Shown here one piece after another: positions 45,663 to 58,310 of a stretch of 61,195 bases of DNA. Source of the stretch: an uncultured Roseicyclus sp. (GTDB lineage Bacteria > Pseudomonadota > Alphaproteobacteria > Rhodobacterales > Rhodobacteraceae); assembly GCA_937139335.1 (NCBI GenBank), contig CAKZPN010000007.1:1-61195 (forward strand), given 5' to 3'. How positions within the stretch are numbered: the stretch's first letter is position 1; every line of letters starts with the position of its first letter. The translations under genes and the position numbers were made by a program. Under the pieces are notes generated by a model. That model did no database searches. It saw nothing but the letters and a program-made list of their open reading frames with translations, and was not told the DNA's origin.

Positions 45663-47240
45663 TTACGCCGCGCCTTCGACGATCGCCTCGACCCCCATGG
45701 CCGAGGCCAGCGCCTTGAAGCGTGCCTGCGCGACCTCGCCGAACAGGTCGCGGCCCGCGTCCGTGTGCAGCGTCAGGATCAACTCCTTGCGCTTGGGCCG
45801 AAACACCAGCGTGCCGTGCTGCGACGGGTTGGCCACCGCGAACATGGCGCCGAAGCGCATCGCGCGCCCGAGGATTTCGGCCTCGCGCACCTGGCTTTCG
45901 GGCAGGAGCGTGAGCAGGTCGGGGTCAAATCCGGTGCCGGTCCGGGTCGACTTGTATCGGTGCAGGAGCGCGAGACCAAGATAGACGCGCTCGCCATGCG
46001 TCATGCCGCCGAGGTTGGCGCGCGTCGCGTTGTCGAAGCACACCTCGGCCCGGTAATCGGGATGCGCGCGCCAGCTCACGTCGTGCAGCAGGCAGGCAGC
46101 GCGGATCAGGCGTTTGCGCTCGGGACGGGCGCGCGCGAACAGCGGGTCCACGAAAGTGTAGAGCTGCCGGCCGAAACCGGGCATCCGCGCCGATTGCGCC
46201 TCGGAATGGCGGGCGGCCTCGATCAGCGGGTCGCGCTTGCGCAGCGTTTCCGACATCTGTTCGTAGAGCAGCCCCTCGCGGATGCCGTAGGACGACACGG
46301 CGATCTCGCGCGGCCTGAGCTTGCGGACCAGCACCTTCAGCACCTCGGCGGCGTGCGGCACCAGGCGCATCCGGTCGCCGCTGGTGCCGGTCGCGGCGCG
46401 CAACTCGTCGATGCCGGTCTTGCCAATGTACTTGATCGTGTCGAGGATGCCCTGCGGCGTCATCCGGTATTCGTGCAGCACCTTGAGCGGGTAGCCGCGG
46501 CGCTCCATGTCGATGCGCGCGATCGCGCGCCACGAGCCGCCGACCAGGAACAGCCGCTCGGAACGTTCGGCGAAATCCTGCGCCAGCACGTTCACCTCGG
46601 CCTTGATATGGCTGCGAAGCGCCTTCTTGCCGCCCTTGAGCCCCATCAGTTTCAGCGGCCCGAGGTCCGAGGTGGCGCGATGCCCGACGGTGCCCTCGCC
46701 CTTCAGCTCGGCCAGTTCCATCGACGAGCCGCCGATGTCACAGATCACGCCCTCGGCCCCCGGCCAGCCCAGAAGCACGCCCTGCGCCGACAGCCGCGCC
46801 TCTTCCGAGCCGTCGATGACGCGGATCTCTAGACCGGCCTCGGCGCGCACCGCGTCGCGAAACTCGGGCCCGTCCTCGGCGTCCCGGATCGCAGCGGTGG
46901 CCACGGCCAGAAGCGGCGCGACCTCGGCCGCCTCTGCCAGGCGGGCAAAGCGTTTCAGCGCCGCCATCGCGCGGACCTTGCCCTGTGGGTTCAGCCGGCC
47001 GGTCTCGGAAAACCCTGCGCCAAGGCCGCACAGGATCTTTTCGTTGAAGAAATATGCCGGGCTGCGCGCCGCGCCGTCGAAGATCACCATGCGGACGGAA
47101 TTCGAGCCGATGTCGATGACCCCGACGCGGGCCAGCGCCTGCGCCTCGGGTCCATCGAAGAGCGGCACACCGAAGGGTCCCCACTCGGGATGGTGCTCGG
47201 GGCCGTCCGGCGGGGTGTCGGCGCGCATCTGCCTCGTCAT
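45663..47240 (-). CDS. ppx: Exopolyphosphatase (Ppx/GppA family)
   Basis: A 525-residue protein. The actin-like ATPase/phosphatase fold shows GVIDIGSNSVRMVIFD near 40-55, LLAVATAAIRDAEDG near 108, CDIGGSSMELAEL near 165 and a C-terminal HD-like segment (LIRAACLLHDVSWRAHPDYR). It removes terminal phosphates from polyphosphate, or pppGpp in GppA-like members. It follows ppk1 by 55 bases on the same strand, forming a polyphosphate turnover pair. Confidence 0.95.
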   Translation of the reverse strand: MTRQMRADTPPDGPEHHPEWGPFGVPLFDGPEAQALARVGVIDIGSNSVRMVIFDGAARSPAYFFNEKILCGLGAGFSETGRLNPQGKVRAMAALKRFARLAEAAEVAPLLAVATAAIRDAEDGPEFRDAVRAEAGLEIRVIDGSEEARLSAQGVLLGWPGAEGVICDIGGSSMELAELKGEGTVGHRATSDLGPLKLMGLKGGKKALRSHIKAEVNVLAQDFAERSERLFLVGGSWRAIARIDMERRGYPLKVLHEYRMTPQGILDTIKYIGKTGIDELRAATGTSGDRMRLVPHAAEVLKVLVRKLRPREIAVSSYGIREGLLYEQMSETLRKRDPLIEAARHSEAQSARMPGFGRQLYTFVDPLFARARPERKRLIRAACLLHDVSWRAHPDYRAEVCFDNATRANLGGMTHGERVYLGLALLHRYKSTRTGTGFDPDLLTLLPESQVREAEILGRAMRFGAMFAVANPSQHGTLVFRPKRKELILTLHTDAGRDLFGEVAQARFKALASAMGVEAIVEGAA

Positions 47241-47295
47241 GGAGTGACGTTGTGCACAGGCGCCGGGCGGGCGTCAATCGCGCAACGTCCTCGCA

Positions 47296-49470
47296 TCAGT
47301 CGTGACTGTGCGTCAGGTCCGGTACGTCCTTGGCCCCGGCCGAGCCGCGACCGGAGAGCGACGGGTTCTCCATGAAGAAGCGGTGGCACGAGAACGGGTT
47401 CTCGATCTCCGACAGGTCGGGGCGCAGGAAACTGCCGTCGGGCTGCAACACCCAGCTCTGCGCCACGTCGGCCAGGTTCGCCGCCATGATCTGGCTGACG
47501 ATCTGCGCCTTCACGGTGGCGTTGCGGCATTCGACCAGCGTCTCGACCCGGCGGTTCAGGTTGCGGCCCATCCAGTCGGCGGAGCTGATGTAGACCCGCG
47601 CCTTCTTCGACGGCAGCCCGTGGCCATTGCCGAAACACACGATCCGCGAGTGTTCGAGGAAGCGGCCGACGATGGATTTCACCCGGATGTTTTCGGATAG
47701 GCCCTTCACGCCGGGACGCAGCCCGCAGATGCCGCGGATTATGAGGTCGATCTTCACCCCGGCCTGTGACGCGGCGTAGAGCGCGTCGATAACGTCGGGG
47801 TCGATGACCGAGTTCATCTTGACCCAGACCATCGCGGGCTGGCCGGCCTTGGCATGTTCCATCTCGGCCTTGAGGCTGTCGAGGATCGTGGATTTCAGGT
47901 TCAAGGGCGAGATGGCGAGGTTTTCCAGCCCCTCGGGTTCGGCGTAGCCGCCGACGTAGTTGAACACCTTGGTCGCATCGCGCCCCAGCGCGTCATCGCA
48001 GGTGAAGAGGCTGAGGTCGGTGTAGATGCGCGCGGTGATCGGATGGTAGTTGCCGGTGCCGTAATGCGTGTAGGTCACCAGCCGGTCACCCTCGCGGCGC
48101 ACCACTGTCGAGATCTTGGCGTGGGTCTTGTAGCTGATGAAGCCGTAGGTCACATGCGCGCCGGATCGTTCCAGCTTGCGCGACTGGCGGATATTGGCGG
48201 CCTCGTCGAAGCGGGCCTTCAGCTCGACCAGCGCGGTGACGGATTTCCCGTTTTCCGCCGCTTCGCACAGCGCGTCGACGATCGGGGATTCGTGCGAGGT
48301 GCGGTAGAGCGTCTGCTTGATCGCCACGACATTGGGGTCGCGCGCCGCCTGGCTGAGAAAGCGGATGACCATGTCGAAGGTCTCGTAGGGGTGGTGCAGC
48401 AGCATGTCCTTCTGCCGGATCGCGGCGAACATGTCGCCGTCGTGGTCCTGCACCCGCTCGGGCACGCGCGGGGAGAAGCTGGGCCACATGAGGTCCGGGC
48501 GTTCGTCGATCACCAGCTCCTTCAGCCGGACAAGGCCGATCATGCCCTTGACCTCGACGATCTCCTCCTCGCGGACGTTCAGCTTGTCCACGATCTCGGC
48601 CTTCAGGTCGGCGGGGGCGCCGGCGCTGATCTGCAGGCGCACGACCTCTCCGCGGCGGCGGCGCTTCAGCGCGGTCTCGAATTCGCGCACCAGGTCCTCT
48701 GCCTCTTCCTCGACTTCGAGGTCGCTGTCGCGCAGCACGCGGAACATGCACGAGCCGGTCAGCTTGTAGCCCGGGAAAAGCGCGCCGATGTGCAGGCGCA
48801 GCAGTTCTTCCAGCGGCAGGAACCGGACCTGCCCTTCGGGGGCGGGCAGGCGCATGAAGCGGTCGATCTGGCCCGGGATCGGCAGGAGCGCCTGCAAGAC
48901 CCTCCCGTCGCGTTCGCGGGTCATCTGCAGCGCCAGCGCGATGCCTTCGTTCGGAATGAAGGGGAAGGGGTGGGCGGGGTCGATCGCCAGCGGCGACAGC
49001 ACCGGAAACACGCGGGCCAGGAATTCCTGCTCGAGGTGCTTCTTGTCGGCGGCGCTGAGCTTGGAGGTGGTGACGACGCTGAGACCCTCGGCCTCCATCT
49101 CGGCCTTCAGAACGTTCCAGGCGGCCTGCTGGTGCTGCATCAGGCGGCGCGCGTCGGCGTTGATGAGCTTGAGCTGTTCGGCCGGCGAGCGTCCGTCGGC
49201 CGCGGGCGTCAGGTTGCCCGCTTGCGCAAGCTCGCGCAGACCGGCCACCCGGACGGTGTAGAACTCGTCGAGGTTGCCCGCCGAGATCGAGGCGAAGCGC
49301 ACCCGTTCCAGCAGCGGAACGCGGGGGTTGCCCGCCTCTTCCAGCACGCGCCAGTTGAACGCGAGCCACGACAGCTCGCGGTTGAAAAATCGTTGGGGGC
49401 CGGTGATCTGCGCCTCGGGCAGGGCGACAGGTTCGGGCAGCGGGGCGGTGAGGAAATCTGCGAAGCTCAT
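47296..49470 (-). CDS. ppk1: Polyphosphate kinase 1
   Basis: A 724-residue enzyme with the PPK1 layout. The N-terminal domain is [20 protein letters not shown] near 28-47. Two phospholipase-D-like catalytic domains follow. [20 protein letters not shown] near 455-475 holds the autophosphorylated histidine, and [20 protein letters not shown] and [17 protein letters not shown] lie on either side. It transfers ATP gamma-phosphate to growing polyphosphate. Lies between hdaA (upstream) and ppx (downstream) on the minus strand. Confidence 0.97.
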   Translation of the reverse strand: MSFADFLTAPLPEPVALPEAQITGPQRFFNRELSWLAFNWRVLEEAGNPRVPLLERVRFASISAGNLDEFYTVRVAGLRELAQAGNLTPAADGRSPAEQLKLINADARRLMQHQQAAWNVLKAEMEAEGLSVVTTSKLSAADKKHLEQEFLARVFPVLSPLAIDPAHPFPFIPNEGIALALQMTRERDGRVLQALLPIPGQIDRFMRLPAPEGQVRFLPLEELLRLHIGALFPGYKLTGSCMFRVLRDSDLEVEEEAEDLVREFETALKRRRRGEVVRLQISAGAPADLKAEIVDKLNVREEEIVEVKGMIGLVRLKELVIDERPDLMWPSFSPRVPERVQDHDGDMFAAIRQKDMLLHHPYETFDMVIRFLSQAARDPNVVAIKQTLYRTSHESPIVDALCEAAENGKSVTALVELKARFDEAANIRQSRKLERSGAHVTYGFISYKTHAKISTVVRREGDRLVTYTHYGTGNYHPITARIYTDLSLFTCDDALGRDATKVFNYVGGYAEPEGLENLAISPLNLKSTILDSLKAEMEHAKAGQPAMVWVKMNSVIDPDVIDALYAASQAGVKIDLIIRGICGLRPGVKGLSENIRVKSIVGRFLEHSRIVCFGNGHGLPSKKARVYISSADWMGRNLNRRVETLVECRNATVKAQIVSQIMAANLADVAQSWVLQPDGSFLRPDLSEIENPFSCHRFFMENPSLSGRGSAGAKDVPDLTHSHD

Positions 49471-49563
49471 GTGCGCGGACCTAGTCTGGTTCGGTGACGG
49501 TTACGTGACAGCGAACGCCATCTTGCGGTGCGGTTGAGGCGGCGTCGAGAGGGCGGGCGCGGG

Positions 49564-50241
49564 TCACTCCGCGCGGCGGGCCAGAACCGCCTTCACATGC
49601 CGTGTGCCGGGCTTCCGCTTGCTCGCCAGCGCCTCGGCATCCAGCGCACTCACGAAGTCCCGCACGAAGGCAAGCGAGCGGTCGATTCGCGGCAGGATGT
49701 AGCTCAGCAGGGCGGGTGTCAGCGCCATCTGCCGGTCCGCCGCCAGCTTCACCAGCACGGCGGCGATCAGGGCATCGTCGGGCGCGGACAGCGTCAGGTG
49801 CCCCGCCTGCTGCATCCGGCTTTGCAGGTCGGGCAGGCCGAGGCCCCAGCGTTGCGGCGGCCCGCCCGCGGTCAGGAGTAGCGCGGTACCGCGACCGGCG
49901 GCGGCATTGTGGAGATGGAACAGCGCCTCTTCCCCGCGCGCTTCGCCCGCGACCCGGTCCGCATCCTCCACCACCAGCGCCGGCGCCTCGGCCAGCGCGG
50001 CGGGGTCGGCCGTGGGCAGCTCGGCGGCGGTGAGGATGCGCGCCCCGGTCTGTGCGGCAAAGACATGGGCGAGATGGGTCTTGCCCGACCCCGGCGGCCC
50101 GACCAGCAGCATCTTGCCTCCGGGCCAGTCGCGCCAGGTGTCGATGCCGGCGACGGCAGCGGCATTGGCCGCCGAGACGAAGAAATCGTCGCGCCCCATC
50201 GCGGCGCGAAACGGCAGGTCGAGCACCAGTTGCTCGGCCAT
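49564..50241 (-). CDS. hdaA: DnaA regulatory inactivator HdaA
   Basis: A 225-residue DnaA-related AAA+ protein lacking the DNA-binding domain IV. The N-terminal clamp-binding motif QLVLDLPFR is at residues 4-12. Walker A is GPPGSGKTHLAH near 49-60, and the Walker-B-like segment is LVVEDAD near 90. It binds the replication clamp and promotes ATP hydrolysis on DnaA, preventing over-initiation. It starts on the last base of the upstream permease gene (TGATG), the perM-hdaA arrangement I recall from Caulobacter. Confidence 0.93.
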   Translation of the reverse strand: MAEQLVLDLPFRAAMGRDDFFVSAANAAAVAGIDTWRDWPGGKMLLVGPPGSGKTHLAHVFAAQTGARILTAAELPTADPAALAEAPALVVEDADRVAGEARGEEALFHLHNAAAGRGTALLLTAGGPPQRWGLGLPDLQSRMQQAGHLTLSAPDDALIAAVLVKLAADRQMALTPALLSYILPRIDRSLAFVRDFVSALDAEALASKRKPGTRHVKAVLARRAE

Positions 50242-51326
50242 CAAGCCTCGTCCTCGGGCCGCTCGACGGTGCCGCTCGATACGCCGCGATAGAGCAGCCC
50301 GCTCTTGTATTCGGCGATGACGAAGCGGACGATGACGCCGAGTGCTGCAGCGACGGGCACCGCGACCAGCATGCCCACGAAGCCGAAGAGCGTGCCGAAG
50401 GCCGTCAGCGCGAAGATCAGCCAGACCGGGTGCAGCCCGACCGAGGACCCGACGAGCTTGGGCGTCAGGATGTTGCCCTCGATCAACTGGCCGAACTGGA
50501 AGATCGCGGCGACCGCCACGATCATCCACCACTCGCCCCAGAACTGGAACAGCGCGAGGCCAATCGACAAGGCCCCGCCGACCAGCGCGCCGACATAGGG
50601 GATGAAGGTCAAGATCCCCGCGATCAGCCCGACGACGAGGCCGAACTGCAGCCCCACCACCATCAGCGCCACCGCGTAGAAGGTGCCGAGAATCAGGCAG
50701 ACCGTGCCTTGGCCCCGCACGAAGCTGGCCAGCGTGCGGTCGATTTCGGCCGCCAGTCGGCGGATCGTTTCGGCATGGTCGCGCGGCAGCAGGTCGTCGA
50801 CGCGCGCGACCAGCCGGTCCCAGTCGAGCAGCAGGTAGAAGGAGACAACGGGAACCACGACGAGAAAGACCAGCACGCTCACCACGCCCATGGCCGAGCT
50901 CAGCACCTGTTGCACCAGCTCGCCGCCGCGTTCCTGGATCGTCGTGCCGATGGACACCAGCGATTGGCGCAGCGGCGAACCCTCTTCCATCACGTTCGGA
51001 AACTGTTCCGTCAGCCAGCCGCGCAACTGGTTGAACAGGTCCGGTGCGGCCTGGATCAGCCCGTTGGTCTGCTGGATAAGAAGCGGGATGACCACCAACA
51101 GGGACACGACCACCACGCCCACAAGGACGACGGAAATCAGGACCGTGGCCATGACGCGGCTCATGCCGGCGCGCTCCAGCCGGTCGGCGACGGGGTCGAG
51201 GAAATAGGCGATCGCGCCGCCCACGACGAAGGGCAGGATGACGTTGCCGAGCGCCCAGAGAATGAACAGGAAGCCCGCCGTGGCGAGGCCCCAGTAGGTG
51301 AGTTGCTGGCGGACGGGCAGAGCCAT
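50241..51326 (-). CDS. AI-2E/PerM family membrane transporter
   Basis: A 361-residue protein with about seven to eight helices. TYWGLATAGFLFILWALGNV is the first helix and PFVVGGAIAYFLDPVADRLE follows. A hydrophilic region spans about 100-170, with LVFLVVVPVVSFYLLLDWDR near 160. GLVVGLIAGILTFIPYVGAL and LVGSSVGLHPVWLIFALTAF are the conserved C-terminal segments of the AI-2E/PerM family. ATG 51326 is used; GGAG lies five bases before it. Role uncertain (permease or ion exchanger). Confidence 0.9.
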   Translation of the reverse strand: MALPVRQQLTYWGLATAGFLFILWALGNVILPFVVGGAIAYFLDPVADRLERAGMSRVMATVLISVVLVGVVVVSLLVVIPLLIQQTNGLIQAAPDLFNQLRGWLTEQFPNVMEEGSPLRQSLVSIGTTIQERGGELVQQVLSSAMGVVSVLVFLVVVPVVSFYLLLDWDRLVARVDDLLPRDHAETIRRLAAEIDRTLASFVRGQGTVCLILGTFYAVALMVVGLQFGLVVGLIAGILTFIPYVGALVGGALSIGLALFQFWGEWWMIVAVAAIFQFGQLIEGNILTPKLVGSSVGLHPVWLIFALTAFGTLFGFVGMLVAVPVAAALGVIVRFVIAEYKSGLLYRGVSSGTVERPEDEA

Positions 51327-51408
51327 GATCACTCCTGTTGCTCACCCGTAAATGCGGCAGCGGACGACACAGGGCAAGGGGGAAAGGCCGGGGTCCGATC
51401 CCCCGGCG

Positions 51409-51897
51409 TCAGGCGACGAAGGCCACGGCCGCCGCTATGAGAAACAGGATCGTGGGGTAGAAGCCGGCCGCGAAGCCGAAGCCGCGCAGCGGCGGCGACA
51501 GGTGGTAGCCGCCCCAGAACACCACGCGCGTCACGCCGAAGGATAACCCGAGCGCCAGCGGCGCGCCGGGGCCGAGGGCCAGCCCGATCACCGGCCAGAG
51601 GCAGGTGGCCAGCACGAGTTGTTCTACGGTGTTGGTCAGCACGCTCTGGTCGATCCCGGCCGCGCTAGTGGGCGGGACGGGTTGCCCGTCGATCAGCGCG
51701 TCATCGAAGAAGCGGCGCTGCGCGATCCGGGCGATCAGGAGCAGGAGGATAATGCCGCCGGGCGCGAGCGACAGCGCCATGAGGCCGAAGAGGTCGAGCC
51801 CCGGCACCGGGTTCCAGCCGCGTGACCAGAGGAGCAGGACGACGGCCCAGAGCGCGCCGCCCGCCATGCCCGTGAGGATCGCGGGGCGCTTGCTCAT
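51409..51897 (-). CDS. MAPEG family membrane protein
   Basis: A 162-residue protein with four predicted helices (ILTGMAGGALWAVVLLLWSR, GLMALSLAPGGIILLLLIAR, LVLATCLWPVIGLALGPGAP and a final ILFLIAAAVAFVA). NTVEQLVLATCLW near 89-101 is the N-x-x-E motif of MAPEG proteins (glutathione-dependent membrane enzymes and relatives). It starts on the last base of the scpA gene (TGATG), so it is coupled to it. Its substrate is unknown. Confidence 0.8.
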   Translation of the reverse strand: MSKRPAILTGMAGGALWAVVLLLWSRGWNPVPGLDLFGLMALSLAPGGIILLLLIARIAQRRFFDDALIDGQPVPPTSAAGIDQSVLTNTVEQLVLATCLWPVIGLALGPGAPLALGLSFGVTRVVFWGGYHLSPPLRGFGFAAGFYPTILFLIAAAVAFVA

Positions 51898-54032
51898 CAC
51901 GCCGTCCGCGTCTTCCGGATCAGCGCGAGGATGTCGCGCGCCGCCATCGGGATATTGGTGCCGGGCCCGAAGATCGCCTTCACCCCGGCCTTTTTCAGGA
52001 ACTCGTAATCCTGCTGCGGGATAACCCCGCCGCAGATCACGAGGATGTCGCCCGCCCCCTCGGCCTTCAGCGCCGCGATCAGCTTGGGCGCGAGGGTCTT
52101 GTGCCCCGCCGCCTGCGAACTGATGCCGATCACGTGCACGTCGTTGTCGATCGCGTCCTGCGCGGCCTCTTCCGGGGTCTGGAACAGCGGGCCCACGTCC
52201 ACGTCGAAGCCGATGTCGGCGAAGGCCGTGGCGATCACCTTGGCGCCGCGGTCGTGGCCGTCCTGGCCCATCTTGACGACGAGCATCCGGGGGCGGCGTC
52301 CCTCCTCCTCGGCGAATTTCTCCACATCCGCCTGGATCGCGGCAAAGCCCTCGTCGCCGTCGTAGGCCGCACCGTAGACCCCGGCCAGCGTCTTGACCTC
52401 GGCCCGGTGACGGCCGAATACCTTTTCCATCGCCATGCTGATCTCTCCCACGCTGGCCCGGGCGCGCGCGGCGTCGACCGCCGCCTCGAGCAGGTTGCCA
52501 CCGTCCTTCGCGCGCCGTTCCAGTTCCTCCAGCGCGGCCTGGCAGGCGGTCTCGTCCCGGCCGGCGCGCACGCGCTCCAGCCGCGCGATCTGGCTGTCGC
52601 GCACCTTCACGTTGTCGATGTCGAGGATGTCGATCGGGTCCTCGGTCTCCTTGCGGTACTTGTTGACGCCGACGATCACGTCTTCGCCGCGGTCGATCTT
52701 GGCCTGACGACGCGCGGCGGATTCCTCGATGCGGAGCTTCGGCATGCCGGTGGCGACGGCCTTGGTCATGCCGCCCATCTCCTCCACCTCCTGCATCAGC
52801 GCCCAGGCCTGGTCGATCAGGTCGCCGGTCAGCGCCTCGACGTAGTAGGAGCCCGCCAGCGGGTCGACCACCTTGGTCACGCCGGTTTCTTCCTGCAAGA
52901 TCAGCTGGGTGTTGCGCGCGATGCGGGCCGAGAACTCCGTCGGCAGCGCGATCGCCTCGTCCAGCGCGTTCGTGTGCAACGACTGTGTGCCGCCCAGGAC
53001 CGCGCTCATCGCCTCGTAGGCGGTGCGGATGACGTTGTTGTAGGGGTCCTGTTCCTGAAGCGACACGCCCGAGGTCTGGCAGTGGGTGCGCAGCATCTTG
53101 GAGCGCTCGTCCTTTGCCCCGAACTCCGTCATCACACGGTGCCAGAGCGTGCGCGCGGCCCGCAGCTTGGCGGCCTCCATGAAGAAATTCATCCCGATGG
53201 CGAAGAAGAAGGACAGCCGACCGGCGAAGCTGTCGACGTCCATCCCGGCCTTGGTCGCGGCGCGCACGTATTCGCGCCCGTCGGCCAGCGTGTAGGCCAG
53301 CTCCTGCACCAGGTTCGCGCCGGCCTCCTGCATGTGGTAGCCGGAGATCGAGATCGAGTTGAACCGTGGCATGTTGTCGGAGGTGTAGGCGATGATGTCA
53401 GAGATGATCCGCATCGAGGGTTCGGGCGGATAGATGTAGGTGTTGCGGACCATGAACTCCTTGAGGATGTCGTTCTGGATCGTGCCCGACAGCACCGAGC
53501 GGTCGTGCCCCTGTTCCTCGCCGGTGACGATGAAATTGGCCAGCACCGGGATCACCGCGCCGTTCATCGTCATCGACACGCTGACCTGATCGAGCGGGAT
53601 GCCGTCGAACAGGATCTTCATGTCCTCGACGCTGTCGATGGCGACGCCCGCCTTGCCGACATCGCCCTCTACGCGGGGATGGTCGCTGTCATAGCCGCGA
53701 TGCGTAGCGAGGTCGAAGGCGACGGACACGCCCTGCTGACCGGCGGCCAGCGCCTTGCGGTAGAAATTGTTGCTTTCCTCGGCGGTGGAAAAACCCGCGT
53801 ATTGCCGGATCGTCCAGGGGCGACCGGCGTACATCGTGGCCTTCACCCCGCGGGTGAAGGGGCCGATGCCCGGCAGGCTGCCGATATGGTCCAGGCCCGC
53901 GACATCCTCCGCGGTGTAGAGCGGCTTGATCCTGATGCCCTCCAGCGTCTCCCAGGTGAGGGTTTCGGGATCGCGTCCGCGCAGTTCCTTTTCAGCCAGA
54001 GTGCGCCAGTCGCCAAGCGGTGTCTGCGTCAT
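51897..54032 (-). CDS. scpA: Methylmalonyl-CoA mutase
   Basis: A 711-residue single-chain mutase. The N-terminal TIM-barrel domain carries [13 protein letters not shown] near 70 (substrate channel), [20 protein letters not shown] and [20 protein letters not shown]. The C-terminal B12 domain from about 580 has the cobalamin motif [10 protein letters not shown] (D-x-H-x-x-G) and [11 protein letters not shown]. It isomerises (R)-methylmalonyl-CoA to succinyl-CoA. The start ATG 54032 has GAGG upstream and lies 41 bases inside the sulfotransferase-like gene. Works with PccA/PccB in propionyl-CoA use. Confidence 0.98.
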   Translation of the reverse strand: MTQTPLGDWRTLAEKELRGRDPETLTWETLEGIRIKPLYTAEDVAGLDHIGSLPGIGPFTRGVKATMYAGRPWTIRQYAGFSTAEESNNFYRKALAAGQQGVSVAFDLATHRGYDSDHPRVEGDVGKAGVAIDSVEDMKILFDGIPLDQVSVSMTMNGAVIPVLANFIVTGEEQGHDRSVLSGTIQNDILKEFMVRNTYIYPPEPSMRIISDIIAYTSDNMPRFNSISISGYHMQEAGANLVQELAYTLADGREYVRAATKAGMDVDSFAGRLSFFFAIGMNFFMEAAKLRAARTLWHRVMTEFGAKDERSKMLRTHCQTSGVSLQEQDPYNNVIRTAYEAMSAVLGGTQSLHTNALDEAIALPTEFSARIARNTQLILQEETGVTKVVDPLAGSYYVEALTGDLIDQAWALMQEVEEMGGMTKAVATGMPKLRIEESAARRQAKIDRGEDVIVGVNKYRKETEDPIDILDIDNVKVRDSQIARLERVRAGRDETACQAALEELERRAKDGGNLLEAAVDAARARASVGEISMAMEKVFGRHRAEVKTLAGVYGAAYDGDEGFAAIQADVEKFAEEEGRRPRMLVVKMGQDGHDRGAKVIATAFADIGFDVDVGPLFQTPEEAAQDAIDNDVHVIGISSQAAGHKTLAPKLIAALKAEGAGDILVICGGVIPQQDYEFLKKAGVKAIFGPGTNIPMAARDILALIRKTRTA

Positions 54033-54921
54033 CGGAGGATCCTCTTCCTTGTCCTTTCGGGCGCAGGGGGTGTGCCCCGGCCGCGTCGATATAATCCGCC
54101 AGCCCCCCGGCCCCTTCGGCAAGCCAAGCGAGGTCTTGGGCATATTGCGCGCGCATCGCGGCGCGCTGATGGGGGTCGAAGGGCATGAACCGCCCGCCCG
54201 CGCCGCGCGCCAGCGCCGGGTCGGCGCCGATGTCGTCGAGATAGGCGCGAAACTCGGCCAGCGGCGCGGCGGGGTTGCACCAGCGGTCGGCCCCCCGCAG
54301 CGTCAGGCGACAGCCGGTCAGGCGCGCGATCAGCTCGGCCGGAAGGCCCGCCATCGCCTCGTGGGTCCAGACGGTGACGCGCGCCTCGGGCAGGGTCTGG
54401 GCGAGGTCTGCGATCACGTGGCGCCAGCGCCGGGGTTGCGTCACCAGCCGGTCGCAGAGTGCCGGCAGCGGCAGGGGCCCGCCGCGCCGCATGCGCCAGC
54501 CAAGGACAGAGGCCCAGAAGGCATCGTAGCAGCGGATCGACAGGCCCAGCGTCAGCTCATGCCCGCCGAACCCCTCCGCAAACCGGGCGACGCGCGCGCC
54601 GGCGTCCGGGTAGAGCCGCTGCGCCCGGGTGATCAGCCGCATTGTGCCGAGCATGTTTTCCTCGCTGACGAAAACAAACGCTGCGCCGAACTGCGCTGCC
54701 GCTTCGAGCTGCAACGCGACCCGCCGCGCGGCCCTCCCGTGTTGTCGGGGCGGCAGCGTGGGGCCACCGCCGTAGAGCCCGTCAAAGAGCCCCGCGCGCA
54801 GCCGTTTCGGACCCCAATAGGCCAGCCCGACCTCCTGCAGCGCGACGTGGCTGTCGCCGAGCATGCCTTGCAGGCTCGTCGTGGCGGTGCGATGCGCACC
54901 AAGGTGAAGCACGATCTGCAT
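53992..54921 (-). CDS. Sulfotransferase-like protein
   Basis: A 309-residue protein starting [20 protein letters not shown], with the PAPS phosphate loop pattern (H-x-G-x-x-R-T-x-T-T-S-L-Q) at residues 6-18. A later [11 protein letters not shown] near 88 matches the sulfotransferase 3'-phosphate region. The rest is divergent, with many arginines and tryptophans. Substrate unknown. Its last 41 bases overlap the start of scpA in another frame, an unusually long overlap. Recurrent in this position between pccA and scpA in relatives, as far as I recall. Confidence 0.75.
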   Translation of the reverse strand: MQIVLHLGAHRTATTSLQGMLGDSHVALQEVGLAYWGPKRLRAGLFDGLYGGGPTLPPRQHGRAARRVALQLEAAAQFGAAFVFVSEENMLGTMRLITRAQRLYPDAGARVARFAEGFGGHELTLGLSIRCYDAFWASVLGWRMRRGGPLPLPALCDRLVTQPRRWRHVIADLAQTLPEARVTVWTHEAMAGLPAELIARLTGCRLTLRGADRWCNPAAPLAEFRAYLDDIGADPALARGAGGRFMPFDPHQRAAMRAQYAQDLAWLAEGAGGLADYIDAAGAHPLRPKGQGRGSSDDADTAWRLAHSG

Positions 54922-55081
54922 GGCGCCGTCCCCCGTCGCCCCTTGCACGGGACGCGGGGCAGAGTGGCGGGGCAGGGGTGAAGAACGGATGAAGACGGTG
55001 GCGCGATATCGGTGCGACAAACCCTCTAAACCCTTCGCTTTCGCCTTGATCCTGACTATATGCAGCGGGAACGGAGACCGA

Positions 55082-55582
55082 ATGCGACCGATTTTTCCTG
55101 CACTTGCACTATCTCTCTCGCTGAGCCTCACGCTGACCGCCATGGCCGGGGCCCAGGCGGCCGGCGAGGACGTGTCGGTTGCCGCGAGCGAAAGCGGCGC
55201 GACCGAGATGGAGGCCGTCGACCCGATGGAGCCGCGCGATGCGGGTGAGTTGACGCTGGACGAGTTTCTCTGGATCGCGCGTCCGGTGATCGTCTTCGCC
55301 GACACGCCCGCCGATCCGCGGTTCATCGAGCAGATGGAGCTGCTGGCCGCACGCCCCGACCCGCTGATCGAGCGCGACGTGGTGATCATCATCGACACCG
55401 ACCCCTCGGCGCGGTCGGCGATCCGAACCGCGCTGCGCCCGCGCGGCTTCTCGCTGGTGGTGCTGCAAAAAGATGGCGCCGTCGGGTTCCGCCGGCCCAG
55501 CCCCCGCGACGTGCGCGAGATCATCCGCGGCATCGACAATTTCTCGTACCGGCAGGAAGAGCTGCGCAGCGGCGGGCAGTAG
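55082..55582 (+). CDS. DUF4174 domain secreted protein
   Basis: A 166-residue product with a signal peptide (MRPIFPALALSLSLSLTLTA). The DUF4174 core follows near 60: LDEFLWIARPVIVFADTPAD, then RFIEQMELLAARPDPLIERD and VVIIIDTDPSA, ending GFSLVVLQKDGAVGFRRPSP. The fold is thioredoxin-like without the CxxC. It is the only plus-strand gene inside the minus-strand pcc-scp block. A TATATG lies about 30 bases upstream. Function unknown. Confidence 0.8.
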   Translation: MRPIFPALALSLSLSLTLTAMAGAQAAGEDVSVAASESGATEMEAVDPMEPRDAGELTLDEFLWIARPVIVFADTPADPRFIEQMELLAARPDPLIERDVVIIIDTDPSARSAIRTALRPRGFSLVVLQKDGAVGFRRPSPRDVREIIRGIDNFSYRQEELRSGGQ

Positions 55583-55621
55583 GGCCTCGCGATCGTATGC
55601 GGCAGGGCGCAGGTCACGGCG

Positions 55622-57667
<2,046 letters not shown>

Positions 57668-57711
57668 GGTTGCTGTCCCTTTGTCGCGGGGTTCAGGCCC
57701 CGTTCAAACGC

Positions 57712-57746
57712 AAAAAAAGCCACCGGGGGCTGGATGCCCCGGTGGC
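57712..57746 (-). terminator. Intrinsic terminator of the glycine-zipper lipoprotein gene
   Basis: On the minus strand GCCACCGGGGC (57746-57736) pairs with GCCCCCGGTGGC (57730-57719) and is followed by seven T (57718-57712). It lies between the lipoprotein gene stop (57800) and the pccA start, so pccA needs its own promoter. Confidence 0.85.
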
Positions 57747-57799
57747 CCTTGATCGTGGTGATGTGGTCCGCCCCGCGCGCGCAGGGCGAGCCTGCGCCG

Positions 57800-58012
57800 T
57801 TACCGGCGGCAGATGCCCGCGTCGTCGCAGAGCGCCCCGCCGGCCGCGCCGATGAGAACGCCCGTGGCGATGTTGCCGTCGAGAGCAGCCGCGGCAACGC
57901 CGCCGGCTGCCGCGCCGATCCCGGCGCGCTCGAGGTCAGAGGTAACGCAGCCCGAAAGCGTGAGGGCCGCAGCAAAGAGGGTGGCGATGAATGTGGTCTT
58001 GGTGGCGCGCAT
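57800..58012 (-). CDS. Small glycine-zipper lipoprotein
   Basis: A 70-residue product. MRATKTTFIATLFAAALTLS plus GC gives a lipoprotein signal with lipobox LSGC (Cys 22). A glycine-zipper-like helix follows (GIGAAAGGVAAAALDGNIAT, then VLIGAAGGALCDD). Glycine-zipper lipoproteins associate with the outer membrane or insert as oligomers. AGGAG lies about ten bases before ATG 58012, and a strong terminator follows the gene. Function unknown. Confidence 0.75.
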   Translation of the reverse strand: MRATKTTFIATLFAAALTLSGCVTSDLERAGIGAAAGGVAAAALDGNIATGVLIGAAGGALCDDAGICRR

Positions 58013-58109
58013 TTTGCGTCTGCTCCTGTCGATGTGCCTTGTACCGCAAAGTATACAGGCATTTCCCGCGGGGGGATAGCGAGGCTTTCCAGACCCTTCC
58101 GATGGGCGG

Positions 58110-58144
58110 AAAAAGGCGGCCGGCACAGCAAGCTGGCCGGCCGC
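58110..58144 (-). terminator. Intrinsic terminator, minus strand
   Basis: Nine-base arms (GCGGCCGGC at 58116-58124 and GCCGGCCGC at 58136-58144) followed on the minus strand by TTTTT (58114-58110). It lies 167 bases past the stop of the gene at 58311 and upstream of the lipoprotein gene; I see no other gene in between. Confidence 0.7.
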
Positions 58145-58310
58145 ATCGAAGGGGAAGGGTAACACGTCTTGTCGTAACCGGCCAAAATTGGGTTGGGGAC
58201 ATTGGCCGACTGGCTCACCATGCCACGGAAATTTCGCGGCGAAAGCGGCTTGTGATGGCGTGCCTGAGCTTGCGCATGAAACCGCGCAAGACGGGTGATC
58301 GCTGGCAAGA

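Noticed and set aside
52101..54188. A 695-codon plus-strand open frame opposite scpA
   Set aside because: Antisense shadow of methylmalonyl-CoA mutase, with no domain pattern.
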